DNA of 47,792 nucleotides, taken from NCBI GenBank assembly GCA_041946965.1, contig JBHGBM010000055.1, positions 1 through 47,792 on the forward strand. The letters are read 5' to 3'. Shown in pieces: positions 41,901 through 47,792 of the stretch. How positions within the stretch are numbered: position 1 is the stretch's first letter; each line of letters starts with the position of its first letter. A program made the position numbers and the translations under genes. The DNA comes from JBHGBM01 sp041946965. Lineage in GTDB: Bacteria > Acidobacteriota > Terriglobia > Bryobacterales > Bryobacteraceae. The notes beneath the pieces are model-generated. The model searched no databases and was not told the DNA's origin. It worked only from the letters and a program-made list of their open reading frames with translations.

Positions 41901-42711
41901 GCGCCTGGCGCCCGGCACGCAGTTGCACGGCGCGGACGGCGCGTTCGAAGTGATACGGCAGTGGCAGGGGTTCGAGTTTCCGGCGGCCTCCTGGGAGACG
42001 GAGGTGCTGCCGCGCCGCGTGGCGGCTTACCGCCCGGAGTACCTGGACGAGCTTTGCCTTTCGGGCGACGTGATGTGGGGAAGGCTTTCGCACGCCGTGG
42101 GCCGGGTGCGTCCGACGCGCGTCTCGCCGGTGGCGCTGTTTCTGCGCGAGGACGCGGCGTGGCTGGTTCGCGGGCAGGCGGGCGAGGAGGCGCTCACGCA
42201 TGCCGCACGGGAAGTGCTGGAGGAGTTGCGGCGGCGCGGCGCGTGTTTCTTTGCGGAACTGACGCGCGCCACCGGGCGCCTGGCGAGCGAAGTGGAAGAC
42301 GGGCTCTGGGAACTGGCCGCTTCGGGGCTGGTGACGGCGGACGGCTTCGAAAACCTGCGCGCGCTTTTCGACCCCAAGCGCCGCCGGGGAGAAGGACGCG
42401 GCCGCCACGCGCGCCCGCGCCACGCCGCCGGGCGCTGGGCAGTCCTGAGGGCCGGAGCGGACCCGCCGCCGGACGCCTGTGAGCGCTTCGCGCGCCAGTG
42501 GCTGCTGCGGTGGGGCGTGCTGTTCCGGGACGTGGCGGTAAAGGAGCCGGCGGGCCCGCCGTGGCGCGACGTGCTGGTGCAACTGCGCCGGATGGAAGCG
42601 CGCGGGGAAGTGCGCGGCGGGAGATTCGTGGCGGCGTATCTGGGCGAGCAGTTCGCGCTGCCGGAGGCGCTGGACCTGCTGCGGGCGGTGCGGCGGGGGG
42701 CGGTGCTGTAG
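38965..42711 (+). CDS. lhr: Lhr-like DEAD/DEAH-box helicase
   Basis: From ATG 38965 the protein has 1248 residues. It shows the Q-motif region FGSPTEPQALGWPEI, Walker A APTGSGKTLAAF (about 39-48), motif II DEIH (about 155), motif III LSATVKP, LVFVNTRRLAERVAHNL (motif IV), and VATASLELGIDIGTVDLV to LQRIGRSGHW (motifs V and VI, about 310-345). A winged-helix and Lhr-specific beta-barrel region follow, then a long C-terminal part of about 400 residues. Lhr is a 3'-to-5' ATP-dependent helicase acting on DNA or RNA:DNA in repair. E. coli Lhr is about 1540 residues, so this one is shorter. No clear ribosome site precedes the ATG. It is convergent with receptor 3. Confidence 0.93.
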   Translation: MFDPVVERWFRNRFGSPTEPQALGWPEIRAGRDVLISAPTGSGKTLAAFLIAIDGLVRKAHAGALRDEIEVVYVSPLKALSNDIHKNLETPLAELALTGTLRAAVRTGDTPAWKRQEMGRRPPHILVTTPESLFILLTSPKARLALRTVRAVIVDEIHAVADDKRGSHLALTLARLDALALARPQRVGLSATVKPVEQVAEFLAPGARIVNVGHRRDMDLAIEVPKDELGPIATNELWAGIYSRIAELIAAHRTTLVFVNTRRLAERVAHNLTERLGEGRVLPHHGSLSRKLRLDAEARLKAGELRAVVATASLELGIDIGTVDLVCQVGSPRSIAAALQRIGRSGHWRGATPKGRLFAITRDDLVECAALVRALRGGELDRLEIPQAPLDILAQQIVAACGVEDWAEDSLFSLVRQAYPYRALPRAEFDAIVEMLAEGIVGSRGRSGAYLHRDRVNGRVRGRRGARLAAITSGGAIPDTSNYTVVAEPEGAVVGMVDEEFAMESVAGDVFLLGTHSWRIRRVEAGRVRVEDAHGSLPGLPFWHGEAPGRTLELSREVAWLRSNIEAVRECGVDRLGGDEAIAYVEAGRKALGATPSLDTVVAERFFDEAGGMQLVIHAPFGGRINRAWGLALRRHFAGEVQAAATDNGVLVSLTERHAFPLEAVFEFVREEEVESDLAQMVLESPMFAARWRWNVTRALAVLRQRGGKRVPAPIQRMRSEDLLAAAPPDHPLWRQTIFDCLHEAMDVDGLRAVLRAIARGEIRTVAVDMPQASPFSHEIVNSSAATFLDNAPLQERRARAVQLRSALREDFAGGEGVLDAAAIEQVSREAWPLVRDADELHDALLTLVRLRPAAGWEPYFAELAAAGRARLVDGFWTAVERQGASGADAVRGWMESSGPVTAEDLSGKLGMERAEVERALEALEAEGLVLRGNFSGRGGEWCGRRLLARIHRLTIGKLRREIEPVTTAEYETFLERWQRLAPGTQLHGADGAFEVIRQWQGFEFPAASWETEVLPRRVAAYRPEYLDELCLSGDVMWGRLSHAVGRVRPTRVSPVALFLREDAAWLVRGQAGEEALTHAAREVLEELRRRGACFFAELTRATGRLASEVEDGLWELAASGLVTADGFENLRALFDPKRRRGEGRGRHARPRHAAGRWAVLRAGADPPPDACERFARQWLLRWGVLFRDVAVKEPAGPPWRDVLVQLRRMEARGEVRGGRFVAAYLGEQFALPEALDLLRAVRRGAVL

Positions 42712-42716
42712 CGGCA

Positions 42717-42732
42717 ACCGGGGCTTCCCGGT
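42717..42732. terminator. Hairpin between convergent lhr and receptor 3
   Basis: ACCGGG and CCCGGT form a perfect 6-bp stem with a GCTT loop, six bases after the lhr stop and 21 bases after the receptor 3 stop. There is no T-run, so this is a possible bidirectional terminator only. Confidence 0.35.
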
Positions 42733-42753
42733 GCAGCAGGGGCTTTGGGCACG

Positions 42754-45700
42754 TCAGAAACTGAACCGCAGGACCGCCTGGATCTGCCGCGGGTAATTCG
42801 CCGTCGCCGTTATCTGTCCGAACGCGCTGTTGAACTGGTCCATTTGCGGTGCGGCGAACTGGGGCCGGTTAAGTGCGTTGAGCGCCTCGCCGCGCGCCTG
42901 GAGTTCCATCCCCCGCTCGTTCAGGCGCCACCGCTTGTTGATGGAGAGGTCGTAGTTGTTCATCGCGTCGCGGCGGAGGTTGGCGAAGTAGAGGGGCCAG
43001 GTCCGGTAATGGTAGGAAGGCCGCACGGCGCTGCGCGTCTCGAAGTACGCGGTATTGAACCAGCGCTCGACGGTGGGGTTCGCCAGCGGGATGTTCCCGG
43101 GGTCGCCGTAGTAGATGGCATCGCCCCACGCAAGCGGCTGGCCGGACTGGAAGATGTAGATGGTCGAAAGCTGCCACCCGCCGATGACCATATCGGCCCA
43201 CTTCGGCGCGCGCCTGAGGAAGAACCGGCGCCGCCCGAAGGGCAACTGGTACATCACCGAAGCCGTGATGCGGAACGGCCGGTCGTAGCTCGCCAGCGAC
43301 CGGTACGGCAGGTCGTCGGCGGGATTCAGGAAGCTCGTCGCCGCCATGTTCCTGGACCAGGTGAAGGAGCCGTTCACCCCCAGGCTGGTGGAGACGCGCC
43401 GCGCCGCCCGCACTTGCAGCGAGTGATACCAGGAGTAGCCCTGGTAGGTGGTGGTGTTGAGGGTATCGAAATGCGGGAACGGCTTGAGCAGGTCCTCGCG
43501 CGACATGTTGTTGTTGGTGCCCGTGGCGCCGTTCACCCCCGGAATGTTGCGGAAGGGATTGGGGACGTTGGCCGAAATGTAGTTGACCCTCTCGGCATCG
43601 TAGACGGGGCTGCGGGAGAGCATCTGGTTCCCGACCACGTTGAGGTCGCGCGAGGCTTCAAGCTTCGTCGAGCGGTTGCCGACGTAGGCCACCTCGATCA
43701 TGTTGTTGGCGCGGAACTGGCGCTGAATGCTGACCTGCCAGCGCTGGTTGTAGCTGGCCATCGGGTGGGGATTGAAGTAGGTGATGCCGTTGCCCACCTC
43801 GGTCATGGAGCCCGCAGCCTTGCCCTCCGGTTCGAGGATCCCGTCCGGATAAGGGTTGGAAAGGGTGCTGTAGAAAGACAGGCCGCTGTCCTTGGTGGGA
43901 ACGAAGCGGGTGTTGCGGGAATAGCCGTACTGCCTCACGTCGCCGCGGCGCATGCCCAGCGGACCAAAGTAGATGCCGTAACCCGCGCGCACTACCCCGA
44001 TTTGGCGCACGCCCCAGGCGAGGCTGAAACGCGGCGCCAGATTGTTTGTGTCGCGGTCCCACAGCCCCCGCCCCGTTTTTCCGTCGGGAAAGGTGAGCCC
44101 GCCGCGCACGCGGAACTTCTCCGGCGGCAGTTCCGGGGTGGGGTTCGTCGCGTAGATCGCCGCGTAGGCGGCCTTTGCGGCGGCCTCGATGGGCAGCACG
44201 GCGTCCGGATCGAAGTCGCGGATGGAGCGATTGTAGCGTTCCGTCAGCGGGCCCTCGAGTTCGTAGCGCAGCCCCACGTTCACGGTGAAATTGCGCCGCA
44301 CGCGCCAACTGTCCTGGAAGTAGCCGCACCACACCGTGGACTGCTCGGCGAAATCCGCCGGCCGCGAAACGACGTTGTTGCTGCTGTTGCCCGGCAGGCC
44401 GAGCAGGAACGCCGCCCAACCTTGCCCCAGCGGGGAGACCGGAGAGTTGTCGAGCGGGCCGCGGGTCCACACCTGATCGAAGACGTAGCGCCCGCTGCGC
44501 GAGGTATCGCCGGTGTACTGGTTCTGCCGGTAAGCGCGGGCCTCGAAGCCGAAATCCAGGTTATGGCTCCCCTTGAGGCGGGTGAATGCGGCCACCAGCG
44601 AATGGGTGTCCATGAAGCGCGCTTCTCCGGTGCGGACGGTATTGAAGTAGCCGTTGAACTCGAAGGCGGGAAATTCGCTGTTGTCGGGGCTGATGAGGCT
44701 GGTGAACGACTTCGGAAACCCCAGGCTGGTGAGGTCGAAATAGCGGCCGTGCAGGGGATCGGTCTGGCGCGTGAAGCGCGTGTAGCCGTAACGCAGGTTG
44801 AGGACTAAGTTAGGGGAGAGGCTGTAGACGTCGTCGATCGAGCCGCCGATCGGGTGATACTGCTCCCGCAAGCCCGTTGCGCGCGTCTCGAAATAGTCGT
44901 TGCGGCGCGTGTTTCTCACGTAGCCGTTGCCCCGCACGTACAGGCGGTTCGAGGCGCTGAAGTTGTGGTCCACGCGCAGGGTGTGGGTAAAGTAGTCGGC
45001 GATTTCGGGCGAGTTCGGCTTGGGGTAGTTGTAGCGGTGGTCGACGGTGGTCCCGTCGGAAAGCGGGAGAGGAAAGAACTTCATCACTTTGGCCGCCACC
45101 GGGTCCACGCGGTTGAGCGGGATGATGTTGCCGGGGAAGGGGTCCTCGCGGTAACGCGTGTTGCTTCCGGTTTCGCGGCGCCGCGTGGCGGGGTCGTAGA
45201 TCTGGTAGTTGGCGCCGATCGCGAGCAGCTCGGAAAAATCGCCCCTGTATTGCGCGGCGGTGGGCACGGTGAGCGTCGCGCCTCCGCGGGGACGCTGGTC
45301 CGTGAGCTGCTCATAGGCCCACATGAAGAAGGTGCGGCTGCGCCCGTTGTAGATCTTCGGCAGGACGATGGGGCCGCTCAGCGAGCCGCTCCAGCGGTTG
45401 TAGTCGAAGTCCCCCCGCTCGAAGCCTCCGCGGTTGGCGAACCAGGTGTTGGCCATCCACTGCGGCTTCATCTTGGTAAAAGTGCCGTTGCCGCGGATGC
45501 GGTTGGTGCCCGAGCGCAGGCTGATGTTGACCAGACCGCCGGAGGTCTGCCCCGCGCGCGCGTCGAACGAGTTGGTCTCGATGCGTACCTCGCCGATGGC
45601 GTCGGCGGGCGGCACGTACCCGGCCGCGATCTTGCCGGCGGCGCCGCGAGAGGTGTTCGAGACGCCGTCGAGCGTGATGTCCGTGGTGTTGGCTTCGGCG

Positions 45701-46239
45701 CCTCCCATGCTGTAGCCCACGATGTTGGTCGGCTCGTAGGGGCGGTTAAGCAGCGGGTCGCCCTCGAAGGTGGTCCCGGGCGCCAGGGCGATGAGCGCGT
45801 AAGGGTTGCCGTGCGCCACCGGCAACTCGGTCACCTCCTTGTTGCTCACCAGCATGCCCATGTTTCCACCGGCCGATTCGACGAGCGGCGCTGCGTCCGT
45901 TACGGTGACGGATTGGCTGACGGCGCCCAGCTCGAGTTGGATATCGACGCGGAGGTTGTCGTTCACGCTCAGCGCAATGCCCTGCCGCGTGAACTTCTTG
46001 AAACCCTCGCGCTCGGCGGCGATCCGGTAGCTGCCGGGCAGCAGCAGCGGCGCGCTGTAAGCGCCGCGGTCGTTGGTTTCGAGAGCGGCATCCACGCCCG
46101 TATCGAGGTTGGTGATGACAACGCGGACCTTGGGAATCCCCGCGGCTTGGGCATCCGTTACCACTCCGGCAATGGTGCCTCGGGACTCCTGGCCCCAGGC
46201 AGCCACGCCGAGCAACAAGACGACGGCCGGGCGGAACAT
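42754..46239 (-). CDS. TonB-dependent receptor, Oar-like (receptor 3)
   Basis: From ATG 46239, with GGGAGG eight bases upstream, the protein has 1161 residues. The signal peptide is MFRPAVVLLLGVAAWGQ. A carboxypeptidase-regulatory-like domain follows (GTIAGVVTDAQAAGIPKVRV), then a plug with LPVAHGNPYALIALAPGTTF and ADAIGEVRIETNSFDARAGQ, and a long barrel ending IQAVLRFSF. The ORF extends 30 residues further upstream, but that part lacks signal character. It is similar in plan to receptors 1 and 2 and closer to 2 (it shares the NPxLxxxLAPG type of plug). It has no enzyme partner in this window. Confidence 0.93.
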   Translation of the reverse strand: MFRPAVVLLLGVAAWGQESRGTIAGVVTDAQAAGIPKVRVVITNLDTGVDAALETNDRGAYSAPLLLPGSYRIAAEREGFKKFTRQGIALSVNDNLRVDIQLELGAVSQSVTVTDAAPLVESAGGNMGMLVSNKEVTELPVAHGNPYALIALAPGTTFEGDPLLNRPYEPTNIVGYSMGGAEANTTDITLDGVSNTSRGAAGKIAAGYVPPADAIGEVRIETNSFDARAGQTSGGLVNISLRSGTNRIRGNGTFTKMKPQWMANTWFANRGGFERGDFDYNRWSGSLSGPIVLPKIYNGRSRTFFMWAYEQLTDQRPRGGATLTVPTAAQYRGDFSELLAIGANYQIYDPATRRRETGSNTRYREDPFPGNIIPLNRVDPVAAKVMKFFPLPLSDGTTVDHRYNYPKPNSPEIADYFTHTLRVDHNFSASNRLYVRGNGYVRNTRRNDYFETRATGLREQYHPIGGSIDDVYSLSPNLVLNLRYGYTRFTRQTDPLHGRYFDLTSLGFPKSFTSLISPDNSEFPAFEFNGYFNTVRTGEARFMDTHSLVAAFTRLKGSHNLDFGFEARAYRQNQYTGDTSRSGRYVFDQVWTRGPLDNSPVSPLGQGWAAFLLGLPGNSSNNVVSRPADFAEQSTVWCGYFQDSWRVRRNFTVNVGLRYELEGPLTERYNRSIRDFDPDAVLPIEAAAKAAYAAIYATNPTPELPPEKFRVRGGLTFPDGKTGRGLWDRDTNNLAPRFSLAWGVRQIGVVRAGYGIYFGPLGMRRGDVRQYGYSRNTRFVPTKDSGLSFYSTLSNPYPDGILEPEGKAAGSMTEVGNGITYFNPHPMASYNQRWQVSIQRQFRANNMIEVAYVGNRSTKLEASRDLNVVGNQMLSRSPVYDAERVNYISANVPNPFRNIPGVNGATGTNNNMSREDLLKPFPHFDTLNTTTYQGYSWYHSLQVRAARRVSTSLGVNGSFTWSRNMAATSFLNPADDLPYRSLASYDRPFRITASVMYQLPFGRRRFFLRRAPKWADMVIGGWQLSTIYIFQSGQPLAWGDAIYYGDPGNIPLANPTVERWFNTAYFETRSAVRPSYHYRTWPLYFANLRRDAMNNYDLSINKRWRLNERGMELQARGEALNALNRPQFAAPQMDQFNSAFGQITATANYPRQIQAVLRFSF

Positions 46240-46352
46240 GTTGCAACCTCCCATCGGGGCAGGAATTAATCTACCACAGACGGGCGCGGTCAGACAGACC
46301 CGGCCACCACACCGACGCCATCCTGCCAACTTCGGCGTGGCGTATTTCCAAG

Positions 46353-46390
46353 ATCACAAACAAAACGCCGCCCCAGGAGGGAGCGGCGTT
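46353..46390 (-). terminator. Rho-independent terminator of the COG3581-type gene
   Basis: On the minus strand AACGCCGC and GCGGCGTT form a perfect 8-bp GC-rich stem and are followed by TTGTTTGTG. It lies about 50 bases beyond the stop of the 46438-47736 gene, in the correct orientation. Confidence 0.75.
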
Positions 46391-46437
46391 CGTGTATTTC
46401 CTGTATTTTGTTGCACTTGGGCGGATCTTTCCGGCCC

Positions 46438-47736
46438 CTAAGGCCGCTTCCACCGCTTGCGCTTCTGGTAGCCGCGGGCCAGCTCCATGTACACTCCGAG
46501 GTCCCGGTCCAGATCGGACTGCGTGCCGTCGAAGTAGAAATTGCGGATGGGAATGCCGCCCAGGTCGCGGCTGATGCGCGGGTAGATGGCTTCGCTGACG
46601 ATGCCGTTCATACACGTGAACGGGCTGATATCGATGATGCCGTCCACGCCTTTCCGGGCGAGATACACCACCTTGCCGACATTCAGCACCATCTCGCCCA
46701 GCGCGCCCTCGCGCGGCAGATAGGGGCGGGCGCACTCCAGGATCTCGTACACGTCGGGCTCTTCGTAACCGGCGAAATCCTGCTTGAAGGGCTCGATCAG
46801 CACGTGCTCGTCGCGTTTCTGCACCTGCTTGCGGATCCACGCGCCCAGCGCCTCCAGCGAAACGATGCGCCCGTGCAGCTTCAACTTGCGGAACTGCTCG
46901 CTGGTGGTGTACCAGACCCATTCGATAATGTCGCTGAGCCAGGTTTCCGCGCCGTACTCCTCCAGGCGAACCACCAGGTCTTCATTGGAAAAGGTATTCA
47001 GGCGGCAGAAGATCTCCCCCACCACGCCGACCAGCGGCACCGAGGCGTCGCGGCGCACCGGCACGGCATGGAAGCGGTCGCGGCAGCGCACCATGCTGGC
47101 GTGCATCGCCTTGAGCTGAACCGGGGGATCGGTGGGGGTCTGTTCGATGGTACGGCAAAGATCGTCGAGGCACTCGTGGTAAGCGGTCTCGGTGTCGCCC
47201 TTGTGCTCCTCGAAGGGCCGGTAGTGCAGCAGCATCTTCTGCAACAGGTCGGCCGCCAGCAGGGCGCGCCAGCCGCTGCGCACGAACTGCCCGGCCAGGT
47301 CGCCCAGCCCCTGGTAGGAATTCTTGCTGGAAGGCGCCAGGATCTCGATGTGGGCGTAACCGTTGCGGTCCAGAACGTGGCGCAGGTAGGGCGCGTATTG
47401 GCCGAAGCGGCAGGGGCCTTCCGCCGTGGGCATGAACAGCACCGTACGAGCCGGGTCCGTGGCGGGATCCTCCAGCAGCTTCATGAAGTCGCCCACCGTG
47501 ACCTTGGCCGGGTAGCACTCGTCGCCCGAGGTGTACCGCGCGCCCAGCTCGCGCGTACGGTGGTCGGAGGGCGGCGTGGGATCGGCATCCAGACCGATGG
47601 CCCGGAAGGCCGCCGCGAAAGCGCGCGCGCTCCCGTACGCCATGGGGGGAATGTAGATCTTCTTTCCCTTTAGTGGATGCTGCCCGCTGAGGCCGTTTTC
47701 GGTTTCGGTTCGGTTGGCAACCCCGATTGATAACAT
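46438..47736 (-). CDS. COG3581-type protein of the 2-hydroxyacyl-CoA dehydratase/activase group
   Basis: The 432-residue cytosolic protein matches the COG3581-like partner found beside BadF/BcrA-type CoA-dehydratase activases. Marks are KIYIPPMAYGSARAFAAAF, YTSGDECYPAKVTVGDFMKL, MPTAEGPCRFGQYAPYLRH, VGVVGEIFCRLNTFSNEDLV and IDISPFTCMNGIVSEAIYPR. The cysteines in DECYP, GPCRFGQ and FTCMNG are likely Fe-S ligands. The role is unproven; it is thought to be ATP-driven reductase or dehydratase related. ATG 47736 is preceded by AAAGGA and by an in-frame TAA, which fixes the start. The gene overlaps the 3' end of the upstream gene by 67 bases. Confidence 0.85.
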   Translation of the reverse strand: MLSIGVANRTETENGLSGQHPLKGKKIYIPPMAYGSARAFAAAFRAIGLDADPTPPSDHRTRELGARYTSGDECYPAKVTVGDFMKLLEDPATDPARTVLFMPTAEGPCRFGQYAPYLRHVLDRNGYAHIEILAPSSKNSYQGLGDLAGQFVRSGWRALLAADLLQKMLLHYRPFEEHKGDTETAYHECLDDLCRTIEQTPTDPPVQLKAMHASMVRCRDRFHAVPVRRDASVPLVGVVGEIFCRLNTFSNEDLVVRLEEYGAETWLSDIIEWVWYTTSEQFRKLKLHGRIVSLEALGAWIRKQVQKRDEHVLIEPFKQDFAGYEEPDVYEILECARPYLPREGALGEMVLNVGKVVYLARKGVDGIIDISPFTCMNGIVSEAIYPRISRDLGGIPIRNFYFDGTQSDLDRDLGVYMELARGYQKRKRWKRP

Positions 47737-47792
47737 CGCAGGATTCCTTTACTGTCCAGGTACGCTTCGCAGCGCGTCATGTAGCCGGCGTC
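47670..47792 (-). CDS. Partial upstream gene, C-terminal end
   Basis: The frame is open from the window edge to TAA at 47670-47672 (40 residues), with DAGYMTRCEAYLDSKGIL at its beginning. Codons there end in G or C, as expected of coding DNA. The last half runs into the next gene. A second frame ends at a TAA just before ATG 47736 but has poorer codon use. By context it could be the activase component; the fragment is too short to tell. Confidence 0.45.
   Translation of the reverse strand, partial: DAGYMTRCEAYLDSKGILRCYQSGLPTEPKPKTASAGSIH

Noticed and set aside
38662..42717. A 1351-residue open frame on the minus strand opposite lhr
   Set aside because: It is rich in His, Arg, Gln and Pro and has no domain. 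It is the shadow of the high-GC lhr gene, whose helicase motifs are intact.
42745..44808. A 687-residue plus-strand frame opposite receptor 3, and a 710-residue one at 20266-22398 opposite receptor 1
   Set aside because: Both mirror clear receptor genes and have no signal peptide, domain or ribosome site.
1..47792. CRISPR arrays, tRNA or rRNA genes, phage genes
   Set aside because: No regularly spaced repeats, cloverleaf-like stretches with CCA ends, rRNA core sequences or phage structural genes were recognised by eye.

Overview
The window is high-GC bacterial DNA. Several gene families point to an Acidobacteriota of the Solibacter/Bryobacter type: three very large TonB-dependent receptors with an N-terminal carboxypeptidase-regulatory-like domain (Oar type), an ABC permease of the ADOP kind, many secreted enzymes with twin-arginine leaders, sulfatases, a DUF1080 protein, and a Ser/Thr kinase with PEGA repeats. 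This assignment is inference from family content; no rRNA, tRNA or CRISPR array was seen.

Layout. 1-178: a non-coding edge with a possible transposon end. 179-9165 (+): a two-domain esterase, mscL, a DUF1080 protein, a DapA-family aldolase, a double metallo-beta-lactamase-fold protein and a PEGA-type Ser/Thr kinase. 9196-12736 (-): a sulfatase, a sugar isomerase that has lost its core (pseudogene) and a neutral-ceramidase-like protein. 12964-15649 (+): a sulfamidase-like sulfatase and an N-acylglucosamine 2-epimerase-family protein. 15696-16342 (-): a PIN/RHH toxin-antitoxin pair. 16396-18083 (-): a two-gene operon of unknown function. 18192-22923 (-): receptor 1 with a third sulfatase. 22924-23795: a divergent intergenic region holding an eroded IS4-family element with perfect 18-bp inverted ends. 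23796-29728 (+): receptor 2 overlapping a fusion of an FGE-sulfatase fold and a rhamnogalacturonan-lyase-like propeller. 29729-30405: an eroded IS630-family element with TA flanks and an inverted internal piece. 30406-32849: divergent URO-D-like methyltransferase and MFS sugar-acid transporter. 32972-36463: a decaheme OmcA/MtrC-type cytochrome, an APC permease and a tiny zinc ribbon. 36480-42711: ADOP permease and Lhr helicase. 42754-46239 (-): receptor 3. 46438-47792 (-): a COG3581-type protein of the 2-hydroxyacyl-CoA dehydratase activase group, and the tail of its upstream neighbour.

The genes from about 3.6 to 32.8 kb read as a polysaccharide-use repertoire. Receptors would import oligomers. 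Three sulfatases of different subtypes would remove sulfate. Epimerase, isomerase, aldolase, DUF1080 and MFS proteins would handle the sugars. No SusD-type partner is seen. The decaheme cytochrome adds possible extracellular electron transfer, but no MtrA/MtrB-type conduit is in the window.

The most notable observations are the FGE-fold/PL11-like fusion coupled to a receptor; the decaheme cytochrome in two five-heme clusters without a lipobox; a set of genes with a -10-like hexamer 7-10 nt before the start codon and no Shine-Dalgarno, suggesting leaderless mRNAs; and the two IS remnants, each about 0.5 kb with recognisable ends.
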